Source of the DNA: Geomonas edaphica
GTDB lineage: Bacteria; Desulfobacterota; Desulfuromonadia; Geobacterales; Geobacteraceae
NCBI RefSeq assembly: GCF_004917075.1
Contig: NZ_SSYB01000004.1
Coordinates: 118,780-182,779, forward strand
DNA length: 64,000 bases
Direction: 5' to 3'
The notes beneath the pieces are model-generated. The model was given only the letters and a program-made list of their open reading frames with translations, did not search any database and was not told the origin of the DNA. This document shows, in pieces, positions 33,445 through 42,749 of the stretch (positions are counted from its first letter, which is position 1; every line of letters starts with the position of its first letter). The position numbers were made by a program, and so were the translations under genes.

Positions 33445-36009
33445 TCATACGGCGGGGCTTTTCAAGTTCCTGCCCATGTGGCGGAAAAACAGCCTCTTCA
33501 CCACTTCCACAGACAGAAGATAGGCGAGCAGTATGGAGGTCAGGATGAGAAAAAAGAACGCCGGCGGCGCCACAAAGCCAAGGTGAACCCCCATGGGGGT
33601 GAACGGCAACATCACGGCCACCGTCACCGTCATCAGCGCGAAAAACACGAGCCATGGATTGGGCCGGCTCAGGAAAGGGTTTTTGCGGGTGCGGATGATG
33701 AAGATAACCAACACCTGAGTGGCCATGGACTCCACGAACCAGCCTGTATGGAAGAGCGCTTCCCCGGCATGGAAAACTTCGAGCATCACGTAAAAGGTTA
33801 GGAAGTCGAAGATCGAGCTGACCGGTCCGACGGCCAACATGAAGTTGCGGATGAAGTTCATGTCCCAATGGCGCGGATGGCTCAGGTCGTCGTCATCCAC
33901 CCGGTCCAGTGGAATCGGAAGCTCCGATACGTCGTAGAGGAGGTTGTTGAGCAGGATCTGCACCGGCAGCATCGGGAGGAAGGGGAGAAAAAGCGAAGCC
34001 CCGGCCATGCTGAACATGTTGCCGAAATTGGAACTGGTGCCCATCATGATGTATTTCATGATGTTGCCGAAGGTGCGGCGCCCTTCCAGGACGCCGGCGT
34101 GGAGGACCCCCAGGTCCTGCTCCAAAAGGATCATGTCGGCGGCCGCTTTCGCCACGTCCACGGCGCTTTCCACCGAAATACCGACGTCGGCGGAATGAAG
34201 CGACGGGGCGTCGTTGATGCCGTCCCCCAGATAACCCACCACATGCCCGCGCCTCTTCAGGGCGAGGATGATGCGGTTTTTCTGAGCCGGTGACACGCGG
34301 CAGAAGAGGTTCACCTGCTCCGCCCGAGCGGAGAGTGCCGGATCGTCCAGCCGCTGCATTTCCGCCCCGGTAAGCACGCCGGTTACGGGCAGCCCGAGTT
34401 GGGAGAAGATGTTCTGGGTCACCAGTTCGTTGTCGCCTGTTATGATCTTGACCGAGACGCGATCTGCCGCAAGTCCCGCCAGGGCAGCTTTCGCGCTGAC
34501 TTTGGGCGGGTCGAGAAAAGCTGCGAACCCCGCAAAAACCAGTTCCGATTCATCGCCTACCACCGCATGAGGATGGTCCGGACCAACCTGCCGCGAAGCG
34601 ATCCCCAAAACCCGGAACCCCTCCCGGCTCAGCGCCTCGAACTGCGCGTCGATGCCGGAGCGTGCCGCCGTATCGAGGGGATGCGACTGCGTCCCTCCAT
34701 CCGTCTCATATCGCACCGAAAGCCGCAGGATATCCTCCGGGGCCCCCTTTACGACGAGCAGCCTGTTCGCGCCGTTGTCAAGGAGCACCGAAATCCGGCG
34801 ACGCTCGAAGTCGAACTGCACCTCATCGATCTTCTTCCAGCCGCTGACCACGATCTCGCCATGCTCCAGGATGGCGTCATCCAACGTGCTCTTAAGCCCG
34901 GTCTCGAAATAACTGTTGTAGTAGGCCAACTCCAAAACCCGCTGGCTTTCTTTTCCAGATGGATCCAGATGGCGTTCCAGGTGGATTCGGGCCTCCGTCA
35001 AAGTGCCGGTCTTGTCGGTGCAAAAGACATCCATGCTCCCTAAGTTGTGGATCGAGCCGAGCCTTTTCACTATCACCTTGTTGGCCGCCATACGCAGCGC
35101 ACCACGCGACAGGGTCACCGATACGACCATGGGCAGCAGTTCGGGGGTGAGCCCCACCGCGAGAGCCACGGCAAACAGGAACGATTCAAGCCAGGGGCGG
35201 TGGAAGTAGGCGTTCACCAGCAGCACGAACAGTACAAGAAGTACCGTCATGCGCATGATGAGGATCCCGAACCGGTGGGTTCCCTCCTCGAAGGCGGTGG
35301 GTGGCGCCTTTGCCAGCAGGGTATCGGCGATCCTGCCGAGCTCCGTCTCCTGTCCGGTGCTGCAAATCAGCACCTTGGCGGTGCCGCTTACAACTGACGT
35401 CCCCATAAGCACGCTGTTTACTGCGGCGAGCACTTCGGGCTCATCCGGCAACTCGGCCGGGGATTTTTCCACTGGAAATGCTTCCCCGGACAAAAGCGCC
35501 TGGTTTACGAAAAAGTCCTTTGCCTCCAGCAACCGCCCGTCACCCGGCACCAGATCCCCGGCGGCAAGCAGCACCACATCACCCGGCACCATCTCGGCAA
35601 ATGCGATATCAAGCACCCCACCGTCGCGCAGCACCTGTCCGCGCACCGTCACCGACTGGCGCAACCGATCGGCCGCCTGCCCGGCCCGGTACTCCTGGAC
35701 GAAGTCGAGCGTTACGCTGACAAGGACGATGATGCCTATGATGATGAAGCTTGTTGCGTCGCCGGTGAAGGCGGAGAGGGCGCTGGCGGTAAGGAGGATT
35801 ATGACCAGGGGGTTCTTGAACTTGGAGATGAATTGCAGGAACAACGCCTTTTTGCGCTCACCATGGATGAGGTTGGGGCCGAACCGGGCCAGGCGTAAGG
35901 ACGCCTCGGCGCTGTCTAGTCCGTCAGGGCTCGAACCCAGCGACTCTAAAAGCACCGGGATCGATAGTTGCCAGAAGGAGGGAACCGCTTTGACCGTAGG
36001 TGCAGGCAT
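33445..36009 (-). CDS. mgtA: Magnesium-transporting P-type ATPase (MgtA type)
   Basis: 854 aa. P-type IIIB ATPase importing Mg2+ . Seen: VTLDFVQEYRAGQAADRLRQSV, LLSGEAFPVEKSP (actuator, SGE), AVALAVGLTPELLPMVVSVTLSRGA in membrane helix 4, phosphorylation Asp332 in CTDKTGTLTEA, GDGINDAPSLHSADVGISV hinge, and MMGTSSNFGNMFSMAGAS in helices 5-6. The length is slightly short of E. coli MgtA (898 aa), mostly at the N-terminus. No magnesium riboswitch recognised in the upstream 325 bp. Confidence 0.95.
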   Translation of the reverse strand: MPAPTVKAVPSFWQLSIPVLLESLGSSPDGLDSAEASLRLARFGPNLIHGERKKALFLQFISKFKNPLVIILLTASALSAFTGDATSFIIIGIIVLVSVTLDFVQEYRAGQAADRLRQSVTVRGQVLRDGGVLDIAFAEMVPGDVVLLAAGDLVPGDGRLLEAKDFFVNQALLSGEAFPVEKSPAELPDEPEVLAAVNSVLMGTSVVSGTAKVLICSTGQETELGRIADTLLAKAPPTAFEEGTHRFGILIMRMTVLLVLFVLLVNAYFHRPWLESFLFAVALAVGLTPELLPMVVSVTLSRGALRMAANKVIVKRLGSIHNLGSMDVFCTDKTGTLTEARIHLERHLDPSGKESQRVLELAYYNSYFETGLKSTLDDAILEHGEIVVSGWKKIDEVQFDFERRRISVLLDNGANRLLVVKGAPEDILRLSVRYETDGGTQSHPLDTAARSGIDAQFEALSREGFRVLGIASRQVGPDHPHAVVGDESELVFAGFAAFLDPPKVSAKAALAGLAADRVSVKIITGDNELVTQNIFSQLGLPVTGVLTGAEMQRLDDPALSARAEQVNLFCRVSPAQKNRIILALKRRGHVVGYLGDGINDAPSLHSADVGISVESAVDVAKAAADMILLEQDLGVLHAGVLEGRRTFGNIMKYIMMGTSSNFGNMFSMAGASLFLPFLPMLPVQILLNNLLYDVSELPIPLDRVDDDDLSHPRHWDMNFIRNFMLAVGPVSSIFDFLTFYVMLEVFHAGEALFHTGWFVESMATQVLVIFIIRTRKNPFLSRPNPWLVFFALMTVTVAVMLPFTPMGVHLGFVAPPAFFFLILTSILLAYLLSVEVVKRLFFRHMGRNLKSPAV

Positions 36010-36204
36010 GATGAGTTTCTCCGTCCATCAAGGCTTCCACGCTCTTAAGACCGGCTGCGCTGCCACCAAAGTTTCGCCTTCTCGTCCCGGCGCTCCTGTA
36101 AATCGACTGTTCGGAGATCACTTACCGGGTAGCGCCTGCTCGTGAAAGTGTGCGCTCTTGTCACATTGAGAGCCCGCCACTCTCACGGCAGTCGCCGTGT
36201 AAAA
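36010..36204. other. Intergenic region upstream of mgtA, no gene seen
   Basis: Part of the 325-bp gap between mgtA (minus) and a small plus-strand gene. It lacks an M-box consensus or any convincing frame. ACTCTCACGGCAGTCGCCGTGT near 36180 holds a weak ACGGC/GCCGT hairpin. Confidence 0.4.
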
Positions 36205-36232
36205 TTGTAACATGTTCGCCGGCAGGTATAAT
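36205..36232 (+). promoter_or_regulatory. Candidate sigma-70 promoter
   Basis: TTGTAA, 16-bp spacer, TATAAT, about 100 bases upstream of the 57-codon gene at 36335. Confidence 0.65.
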
Positions 36233-36334
36233 TTAGTGAGGGTACAGCTTCACGCAATCGGACCGCCACCTCTGCCTGCGAAAGGCTCTTGCGAATCCAA
36301 GCAGCACCACCGGCAAAGAGAAAGGGGCCTCGAA

Positions 36335-36508
36335 ATGACCAGGATCGAATTAACCGAGACGGAAGCCGGCATTCTGATGGAAATACTGGAGTCGTCTCTC
36401 TCAGAACTGAGAACTGAAAAGATCGGCACCGACAACAGGGCGTGGCACGTGGAAATGGCCGAACGCGAGAAATTCCTGATGCATCTTATCGATCGCCTCC
36501 AAAACTAA
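36335..36508 (+). CDS. Small protein of unknown function (57 aa)
   Basis: Short acidic helical protein: RIELTETEAGILMEILESSLSEL, then ..HVEMAEREKFLMHLIDRLQN. AAGGGG precedes the ATG at 36335, and a good promoter lies upstream, which argues for expression. A similar ELTETEAxxL...LSELRxEI pattern occurs in small uncharacterised bacterial proteins; no function known. Confidence 0.65.
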   Translation: MTRIELTETEAGILMEILESSLSELRTEKIGTDNRAWHVEMAEREKFLMHLIDRLQN

Positions 36509-36568
36509 CGATGAAAAGGGTGATCAGACCGGACAAACCGGAACCGTCCTTACGTGCAGTGAGGGCAA

Positions 36569-37204
36569 ATGTCGAAATCGTCTGAAAGAAATGAGACCGA
36601 ACGTCTTGAGGCCTTCAGCGATGGCGTCTTCGCTATCGCCATAACGCTTCTGGTTCTGACCATACAGGTGCCCAAGCCTTCCGCCCTGCATGCCGGCGAC
36701 AGCCTCGGTTCCGCTTTGTTGGCTTTGTGGCCTCACTACCTCGCCTTCGTAACGAGCTTTGCCACAATCCTTGCGAAGTGGGTCAATCATCACCGCATCT
36801 TCACCTTTGTAAAACGAAGTGATCATACTTTCTTGTACTTGAACGGTTTAACCCTTCTGCTCATCACGTTCCTCCCTTTTCCTACGGCTCTGGCTGCCGA
36901 GTACCTGCTCCATCCCGAAGCAAAAGTCGCCTCGGCGTTTTTTTCTGGGACTTTCTTCGCTATCGCGCTGGCCTTCAAGAGCTTGTGGCATTATGCGTCA
37001 AAAGGCGGGAGGCTGATTGGAACCGGTCGAAGCGCCGACGCTACGCACGTCGAGCAAATCAGAAGGCAGTTGAGCTTCGGGCCTACCATGTATCTTGCGG
37101 CTTTCTCGATTTCTTTCGTTTCGGCGACGATGAGCGTTTTGTTCTGCCTCTGCATTGCGGTCTTCATAGGTTTCAAAGGGTGGCCCCAAAATATCCCCCC
37201 CTGA
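36569..37204 (+). CDS. TMEM175-family potassium channel (DUF1211)
   Basis: 211 aa with six predicted membrane helices. Seen: the signature RLEAFSDGVFAIAITLLVLTI (R..FSDGVFAIA..) in helix 1, HHRIF and LNGLTLLLITFLPFPTALAAEYL in the following helices. Prokaryotic members form K+-permeable tetramers. The second repeat with its own FSD motif is not visible, as expected for single-repeat bacterial forms. Confidence 0.88.
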   Translation: MSKSSERNETERLEAFSDGVFAIAITLLVLTIQVPKPSALHAGDSLGSALLALWPHYLAFVTSFATILAKWVNHHRIFTFVKRSDHTFLYLNGLTLLLITFLPFPTALAAEYLLHPEAKVASAFFSGTFFAIALAFKSLWHYASKGGRLIGTGRSADATHVEQIRRQLSFGPTMYLAAFSISFVSATMSVLFCLCIAVFIGFKGWPQNIPP

Positions 37205-37261
37205 TCCATGCACGTCTCGAACAGCGTGCCCGACCTACCTATCAATCCGTTTTACGCCGCC

Positions 37262-39112
37262 TCAAACCGACCTGACGATCTCCTCGACCCGTGCGCCATC
37301 GAGCGTTTCCTCTTCCTGCAATGCCGCCGCCAGAGCGTCAAGTAGAGCCCTGTTCTCAGACAAAAGCCGGTCGGCAAGTTTTTCACTGTTGCGGATGATG
37401 GCGGTGATCTCCTGGTCGATCTTCCAGGCCATCTCTTCAGAGAAGCCCTTCTCTTCGGCGAGTTTGCGTCCCAGAAAGGGGTGTTCTTCCCCGCGGGTGA
37501 AAGCCACCGGCCCGATCTTTTCACTCATGCCCCACTGGCAGACCATCTTTTCGGCGAGGTCGGTGACCACCTTCAGGTCGTTTTGGGCGCCGGTCGAGGC
37601 TTCGCCAAAGACCAGACGCTCGGCAGCCCTCCCCCCCAGGGTCACACAGATGCGGTTTTCCAGATAGCTACGCGGGTAATAGTACCGGTCATCCTCCGGA
37701 AGTTGCTGGGTGACGCCCAACGCCATGCCGTGGGGGATTATGGTGACCTTGTGAATGGGATCGGTGCCCGGCAGCAGTTTGGCAAGCAGGGCATGCCCCG
37801 ACTCATGGTAAGCGGTGAGTCGCTTCTCTTTCTCGGAAATGACCATTTTCCGTTCCCCCCCCATGAGGAGCTTGTCCTTCGCCTGCTCGAAATGGACCAT
37901 GGCAACCGCCGGGGCCTCTTCCCGCGAAGCCAGAATGGCCGCTTCATTCACCAGGTTTTCCAGATCGGCTCCGGTCATGCCGGGGGTACCCTTGGCGATG
38001 GCTATGAAATCGATCCCCTCTGCCATTGTGATTTTGCGCGCATGAACCTTGAGGATCTTCTCCCGGTCACGCCAGTCCGGCCGCTCGATCACCACATGCC
38101 GGTCGAAGCGACCCGGCCGCAACAGCGCGGGATCAAGCACGTCCGGGCGGTTCGTCGCCGCCAGCACGATCACCTCTTCGTGCCGGTCAAAGCCGTCCAT
38201 TTCGGAGAGGAGCTGGTTCAGTGTCTGCTCCCGTTCGTCGTGCCCACCGCCAAGGCCCGTGCCGCGGCTGCGACCCACCGCATCGATCTCGTCGATGAAG
38301 ATGATGCTTGGAGCACCTTTCTTGGCATTGGTGAACAGGTCCCTGACCCGGCTGGCTCCGACTCCGACAAACATCTCGATAAACTGGGAGGCCGAGATCG
38401 TGAAGAAGTTGACCCCCGCCTCGCCTGCCACCGCCCGCGCCAGCAAGGTCTTGCCGGTACCGGGGGGGCCGACCAGGAGGATCCCTTTGGGCACCTTTCC
38501 ACCAATTTTGCGGAACTGATCAGGATTTTTCAGGAAATCGACGACCTCCTTTAACTCGATCTTGCTGTTTTCCATGCCGGCGACGTCCTCAAACGTGACA
38601 TCGACCTTCTCCCCGGTGCCGTACACCTTGGCACCTGATTTGGCGAAGCTGCCGAACATGCCTCCTGTCCCCATTTGCTTGCCGATTTTGCGGGAGACGT
38701 ACCACCAGACCCCGATGATGAGCACCCAGGGCAGCATGGAAATGAGAAATGTAACGAGCAACGATGACTCCTGAGAAACGGCACTGATTTCAACGTTGCG
38801 TGAGGCGAGCTCGCCAAGCAGCGCCGGATCAGCTACAGCAGGCATCGTAGTGGTAAAAGCGCCCACCTCCCGAGCGACCTCTTTACCTTGCACCATTTCA
38901 ACAATCTTGATCTTGCGCAGGAATTCCCCGCGAACGCCGGTCCCCTTGAAGCTGACCTTCTTGAGGTTATTGCCGGTCAGTTCGGCACGAAAGCGGCTGT
39001 AGCTGATCTGGGCTGTCTGTCCGGCATCACGCAGCATGTAGCTGTAAAAGATGTTAAACAGCATGAAAACCGAAATTATGTAGATAACCGTGCGCCAGGA
39101 TTGCTGTTTCAT
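37262..39112 (-). CDS. ftsH: ATP-dependent zinc metalloprotease FtsH
   Basis: 616 aa. Two N-terminal membrane helices (about 8-26 and 117-138) flank a periplasmic domain; then AAA+ module with Walker A G215-PPGTGKT, Walker B IFIDEID (271-277), SRH with [18 protein letters not shown], and the protease zinc motif H436-ESGH. Degrades membrane and regulatory proteins. Not in the usual tilS-ftsH-folP context, so it may be a second FtsH paralogue. Confidence 0.94.
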   Translation of the reverse strand: MKQQSWRTVIYIISVFMLFNIFYSYMLRDAGQTAQISYSRFRAELTGNNLKKVSFKGTGVRGEFLRKIKIVEMVQGKEVAREVGAFTTTMPAVADPALLGELASRNVEISAVSQESSLLVTFLISMLPWVLIIGVWWYVSRKIGKQMGTGGMFGSFAKSGAKVYGTGEKVDVTFEDVAGMENSKIELKEVVDFLKNPDQFRKIGGKVPKGILLVGPPGTGKTLLARAVAGEAGVNFFTISASQFIEMFVGVGASRVRDLFTNAKKGAPSIIFIDEIDAVGRSRGTGLGGGHDEREQTLNQLLSEMDGFDRHEEVIVLAATNRPDVLDPALLRPGRFDRHVVIERPDWRDREKILKVHARKITMAEGIDFIAIAKGTPGMTGADLENLVNEAAILASREEAPAVAMVHFEQAKDKLLMGGERKMVISEKEKRLTAYHESGHALLAKLLPGTDPIHKVTIIPHGMALGVTQQLPEDDRYYYPRSYLENRICVTLGGRAAERLVFGEASTGAQNDLKVVTDLAEKMVCQWGMSEKIGPVAFTRGEEHPFLGRKLAEEKGFSEEMAWKIDQEITAIIRNSEKLADRLLSENRALLDALAAALQEEETLDGARVEEIVRSV

Positions 39113-39319
39113 GGGCTTTCCTTCGGATGGCCAGTTTTTCTGTGTATGAAATTATATACCTACACATTCAATAAAACAGGGCTTTGTGAGAGAAGCGCGA
39201 CAGAAGGAGCTGGACAAAGAAAATCAGCACCACCTGCAAACTGTGGCATTTCAGTGATTGACACAGGCACTTTCGTATAATGAAGGCTTGGGACAGCAGT
39301 ACTACGATGGAGGTGGGAC

Positions 39320-39778
39320 ATGAACATAGCCAATACAGTCATCCGTTCGCTCTGTGTCCTAACGCTCGTCGCAAGTCTTTCAGGCGTGACTCCCGCACTT
39401 GCGGCTGAGGAGAACCCAGCGGGGGATCTCTCCAAGGACCTGAAGGAGATGCCGGTTCTTACCGGAGAAACGTGGCAGACCCTTCAGCCTGAGGCTAAGA
39501 TCACTTTCGTATGGGGCATCGGACACGTGGTGACCATCGAGGAAAACGTGAACCAGCGGCACCCTGAGCTCAAAAGACAGGGATTCGCTGCAAAACTGGC
39601 TGAAGGTCTCCGTGGCGTCCCCATGGAGACCATCATCAAGGACATCGACGGTTACTATCTCGCAAATCCCGATGATCGCGATCTTCCGGTCATGCGGGTG
39701 ATCTGGACGCAGATAGTCAGACCTAAACTGAAAACGGGCATAGCCGACCAGCCGTTCGCCGGTTCAGGCGGACCGTAG
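39320..39778 (+). CDS. Secreted protein, duplicated cassette copy B, first gene
   Basis: 152-aa paralogue of the protein at 28217 with 140 identical residues; most changes lie in the signal peptide and the early mature part. TATAAT at 39276-39281 sits 39 bases before the ATG, with TTGACA 12 bases further upstream (too close for a standard sigma-70 spacer, but the arrangement recurs in copy A). GGAGGTGGG precedes the ATG. Probably the parental copy, because intact rsgA lies beside it. Confidence 0.8.
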   Translation: MNIANTVIRSLCVLTLVASLSGVTPALAAEENPAGDLSKDLKEMPVLTGETWQTLQPEAKITFVWGIGHVVTIEENVNQRHPELKRQGFAAKLAEGLRGVPMETIIKDIDGYYLANPDDRDLPVMRVIWTQIVRPKLKTGIADQPFAGSGGP

Positions 39779-39797
39779 GCCGGCGAGGAGGCAGCGC

Positions 39798-40046
39798 ATG
39801 AGAGCTATGAGATATCTGGCCGTCGTGCTGCTGGTGGCATTTAGCTTTGGGTGTGTGGGAATGTCGCGCCAGCAGCAAAGTACATTAAGCGGTGGCGCCA
39901 TAGGTGCCGGCGGCGGTGCGTTGTTAGGTGGACTCTCGCACGGAAGCCCCGCAGTCGGTGCGATTCTTGGCGGCGCAGCGGGCGCCCTGACAGGGTTCAT
40001 CCTCGGAGACCCCAACTCCGGACACCGTTACCAGCGGCGAGGCTAA
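39798..40046 (+). CDS. Glycine-zipper (YMGG-like) lipoprotein, cassette copy B
   Basis: 82 aa, lipobox FSFGC, glycine zippers GGAIGAGGGALLGGL and GAILGGAAGALTGFILGD. Almost identical to copy A except SH for TG and an extra terminal Gly. Starts 19 bp after the first cassette gene. Confidence 0.85.
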   Translation: MRAMRYLAVVLLVAFSFGCVGMSRQQQSTLSGGAIGAGGGALLGGLSHGSPAVGAILGGAAGALTGFILGDPNSGHRYQRRG

Positions 40047-40109
40047 CGGCACGGCCTGAACCATATCCGGTGTATGCGGCCGTGCGATATAACAGTGCAA
40101 CATGAATAG

Positions 40110-40159
40110 AAAAGCCGGTCCCGGGTGCTCAAGCAGTTGTTCCCGAGGACCGGCTTTTT
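40110..40159. terminator. Bidirectional terminator, cassette copy B / rsgA
   Basis: AAAGCCGGTCC pairs with GGACCGGCTTT, with T-runs on both sides, between convergent lipoprotein and rsgA genes. Confidence 0.92.
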
Positions 40160-40165
40160 GTCGCT

Positions 40166-41221
40166 TCAGTCTTTCAACTGCTCCTTCACCGATTTGATGA
40201 ACCGGCCGAAGGCTTTGTCCTTCTTCCGCTTCTCTTCATAAGACATGCCGTAGAAGTCCGACTCCTTCTTGAGCTTGAAGTAACTTGCATAGCGCTCTTC
40301 GCTCAGGTCACCGCGCTCTAAGGCGGCACGGACGGCGCAGCCCGGTTCGCGCTCATGGGTGCAATCCGCGAAGCGGCAAGCTGCTGAGAAGGCGCCAACA
40401 TCGGCGAAACCTCCGGCGACCCCGTAGTCGGCACCTATAAGCCCCAGCTCGCGCATGCCGGGGGTATCGATGAGCATGGCTCCTGCGTCCAGGACGATAA
40501 GCTGCCGTCGTGTAGTCGTGTGTCTTCCTTCTCCCGTACCACTGACCGTTTTCGTGTCGAAGGCCTCCCGTCCCATCAGGTTGTTGATGAGCGTAGTCTT
40601 TCCGACACCGGATGACCCGAGCAGGCAATAGGTCTTGCCGGGAGTGAGCATCTGCCGCAATTCGTCCAGTCCGGCGCCGGTTAGGTTGCTCATGGGGAGC
40701 ACCCGCGTCCCGGTCTCTGCGGAAATCGCCTGGAGCTTTTGCTCCAGCTCTTCAGGGGGGACCAGGTCTGCCTTCGTGAGCAGGATGACCGGTTCGACGC
40801 CGCCGTCTGCTGCCATAACTAGGTACCGGTCCAGCCGACGCGGATTGAAGTCGTAACTGCAGGACTGGACGATAAAGGCGATATCTATGTTGGCTGCGAT
40901 CATCTGGAAGTCGGCTCGGGCACCGGGGGCCTTGCGCCGCAGGAAAGTCTTCCGTGGAAGGACCTCGTGGATCACAGCCGAGGCACCGTCGTCATAGAAC
41001 TGCACGACCACCCAGTCCCCGACGCACGGGAGGTCGACGGTGCTTTCCGCCTGGTAGGAAAGCTTCCCGGTCAACTCCGCAGTCGCTTCCCCCGCCTGAC
41101 TTCTGATCATGTAGGAACCACGGTCCACGGCGGTGACCCTGGCGAAGCTCCATCCGTCGGGAAGAGGGCTTCCGGCGTATGTTTCGGACCATGTCCATGG
41201 CCCCATTGGGTCGTTTCCCAT
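40166..41221 (-). CDS. rsgA: Ribosome small subunit-dependent GTPase RsgA
   Basis: 351 aa from ATG 41221 (GAGAGGG upstream). Circularly permuted GTPase for 30S maturation. Order seen: OB-fold region, G4 LLTKADL, G1 LGSSGVGKTTLINNLMG, G3 IDTPGMRELGL, then the zinc finger CRFADCTHEREPGC. Its last codons are found again as a fragment at 29069. Confidence 0.94.
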   Translation of the reverse strand: MGNDPMGPWTWSETYAGSPLPDGWSFARVTAVDRGSYMIRSQAGEATAELTGKLSYQAESTVDLPCVGDWVVVQFYDDGASAVIHEVLPRKTFLRRKAPGARADFQMIAANIDIAFIVQSCSYDFNPRRLDRYLVMAADGGVEPVILLTKADLVPPEELEQKLQAISAETGTRVLPMSNLTGAGLDELRQMLTPGKTYCLLGSSGVGKTTLINNLMGREAFDTKTVSGTGEGRHTTTRRQLIVLDAGAMLIDTPGMRELGLIGADYGVAGGFADVGAFSAACRFADCTHEREPGCAVRAALERGDLSEERYASYFKLKKESDFYGMSYEEKRKKDKAFGRFIKSVKEQLKD

Positions 41222-41411
41222 AAATATCCCTCTCGTCATAAACTTGCAGGCACTTTAGATCCTTGAAAAGGGTCATCAAGTCGCTTCTCGACGCCCGTCC
41301 CTCACCGTCCAATGCTTCCGCCCGAAGCCGCGCAGCCGTAGCGCCGAAATGGGGTGAACGGCCTGAACGCTGTGATGGAAGAAAAAATGCAGGAGGTCTG
41401 TTGACTTTTAT

Positions 41412-42134
41412 TTGTTCATACCAATAATTGTTGCCGTCACGGTGACACCGAATCCACGCAACCACGCAACCACGGAGGCCAACATCAGCGATGTTTTCAA
41501 CATCCAGAGCCTGAAGGATTACAGTGACGGAGATCTTGCTATGCATCTCGACAACATGGCTGATCTCTTGGATCGGCATATTGCCTTCCAAGATCCAAAC
41601 CGCTCCCCGTGCGTCCCGGGAGGAGGCGACCTGAGGGAACATTCTGCAGAGATCAAGGTGACTTCAATAGCTGCCAAGCACGACCCCACCAAAGGACCCG
41701 CAAGGGATGCCGCCCGTGAAAGGGCACTGCGCACCGTGACTTTCTGCTGCCAGCATGCGGTGATGTTCGCCACCCATGTGAACGATCCGAGTCACCTGGA
41801 CACAATCGGGATGGAGAGGGCTAAGAAACCCGTTAGGAATACTAAGGCGACGCTTAAGCAATTCGAGAAATTCCTGGTGACACACTTACCTGGAGAGTCA
41901 GGGGCGGTCAAAATCCACGTGAACACCTGGGACGGTAAAGGGAGCGTCCAAGTGCAGATCTGTTACGGCGACCCATCCCGTGAAGAATCCTGGAGTACCG
42001 TAAAGGTTGGCCATAGCTGCATCTTTTCCATTCACGGGCTCGAACCCGCCAAAAGGGCCTTCTTCAGGGGAAGGCTGCAGAACAATGAGGGGGTCTCCCC
42101 GTGGTCCGAAGTAGTCGCACTCATCATTCTCTGA
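41412..42134 (+). CDS. Unknown protein with C-terminal fibronectin type III-like segment
   Basis: 240 aa if started at TTG 41412; an ATG at 41541 (HLDNMADLLDRH next) is an alternative, and AGGAGG lies 15 bases before the TTG, which is far. The N-terminal half is helical (DNMADLLDRHIAFQDP); the C-terminal SCIFSIHGLEPAKRAFFRGRLQNNEGVSPWSEVV resembles the last strands of an FN3 domain. No signal peptide. Directly upstream of the 20-bp array. Confidence 0.65.
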   Translation: MFIPIIVAVTVTPNPRNHATTEANISDVFNIQSLKDYSDGDLAMHLDNMADLLDRHIAFQDPNRSPCVPGGGDLREHSAEIKVTSIAAKHDPTKGPARDAARERALRTVTFCCQHAVMFATHVNDPSHLDTIGMERAKKPVRNTKATLKQFEKFLVTHLPGESGAVKIHVNTWDGKGSVQVQICYGDPSREESWSTVKVGHSCIFSIHGLEPAKRAFFRGRLQNNEGVSPWSEVVALIIL

Positions 42135-42142
42135 CCGCTCTC

Positions 42143-42175
42143 AGGCGGCTGCCTATCCGGCAGCCGCCTCGGCTT
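42143..42175 (+). terminator. Intrinsic terminator-like hairpin
   Basis: AGGCGGCTGCC pairs perfectly with GGCAGCCGCCT around a five-base loop; the trailing CGGCTTT is a weak T-run. It isolates the array downstream from the FN3-like gene. Confidence 0.75.
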
Positions 42176-42260
42176 TACATCCCCCTGCCGATCTACCACA
42201 CTCCCCTTATGATGCCTGCCATTTGAAAGCAACGCCCATGCCGTCCGGGTAATCAGATCG

Positions 42261-42540
42261 AATAAGCCTATTCCGCAAGGAATAACGTTATTTGGTTCAA
42301 AATAGTGCTATTTTGGGCAAAATAGTGCTGTTTGCTGTGGAATAAGCTTATTTCTTCCGGAATAGTGTTATTTCTGGAAAAATAAGCTTGTTCCCCTGGG
42401 AATAGTGTTATTTGCCGCAAAATAAGCTTATTTTGCAACGAATAGTGTTATTTTCCTGCAAATAGCGTTATTTGCCAGCAAATAGTGTTATTTCGTCCTG
42501 AATAGTGCTATTCGCGCCGCAATAGCGTTAAAAGCCCCGC
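42261..42540. repeat. Array of fourteen 20-bp units: palindromic 12-mer plus variable 8-bp spacer
   Basis: Units start at 42261, 42281, 42301 and so on to 42521, with no phase slip. Each begins with a 12-mer of the form AATA-R(G/C/T)(G/C)Y-TATT: AATAAGCTTATT, AATAACGTTATT, AATAGTGTTATT, AATAGTGCTATT, AATAGCGTTATT. AATA is present in 14 of 14 units and TATT in 11 of 14. The 8-bp spacers (CCGCAAGG, TGGTTCAA, TTGGGCAA, TGCTGTGG, TCTTCCGG and so on) are mutually unrelated and mostly GC-rich. Stops occur in all frames, so it is non-coding. 42541-42749 to the next gene holds no gene or further units. Confidence 0.95.
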
Positions 42541-42749
42541 TGCAGGCGGCTTCTGGCAGGAGCCAGACAACAAGGCCCCGCACCAACTGCAGCCGCCGCA
42601 CCAAAATGATCTCCCGCTTGCGCCCGGCCCCTCGCCGCCCACAACCAAGGCGGGAGTGGAACGGAGAAGACCGCGCTGCTTTCCCTTAGAGACTTTCATG
42701 CTATAGTTTGTGCGTCAATCACACTCATCATGCCGCCGGCAAGGCTCAC

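Noticed and set aside
36010..36334. Magnesium (M-box) riboswitch upstream of mgtA
   Set aside because: No M-box consensus on the minus strand; only weak hairpins.
42261..42540. The 20-bp array as a CRISPR array
   Set aside because: Repeats are 12 bp and spacers 8 bp, far below CRISPR sizes (about 24-40 bp each); repeats vary in the centre, and no cas genes are present.
42261..42540. The 20-bp array as a repetitive coding region
   Set aside because: The period is not a multiple of three and TAA/TAG in the units fall in every frame on both strands.
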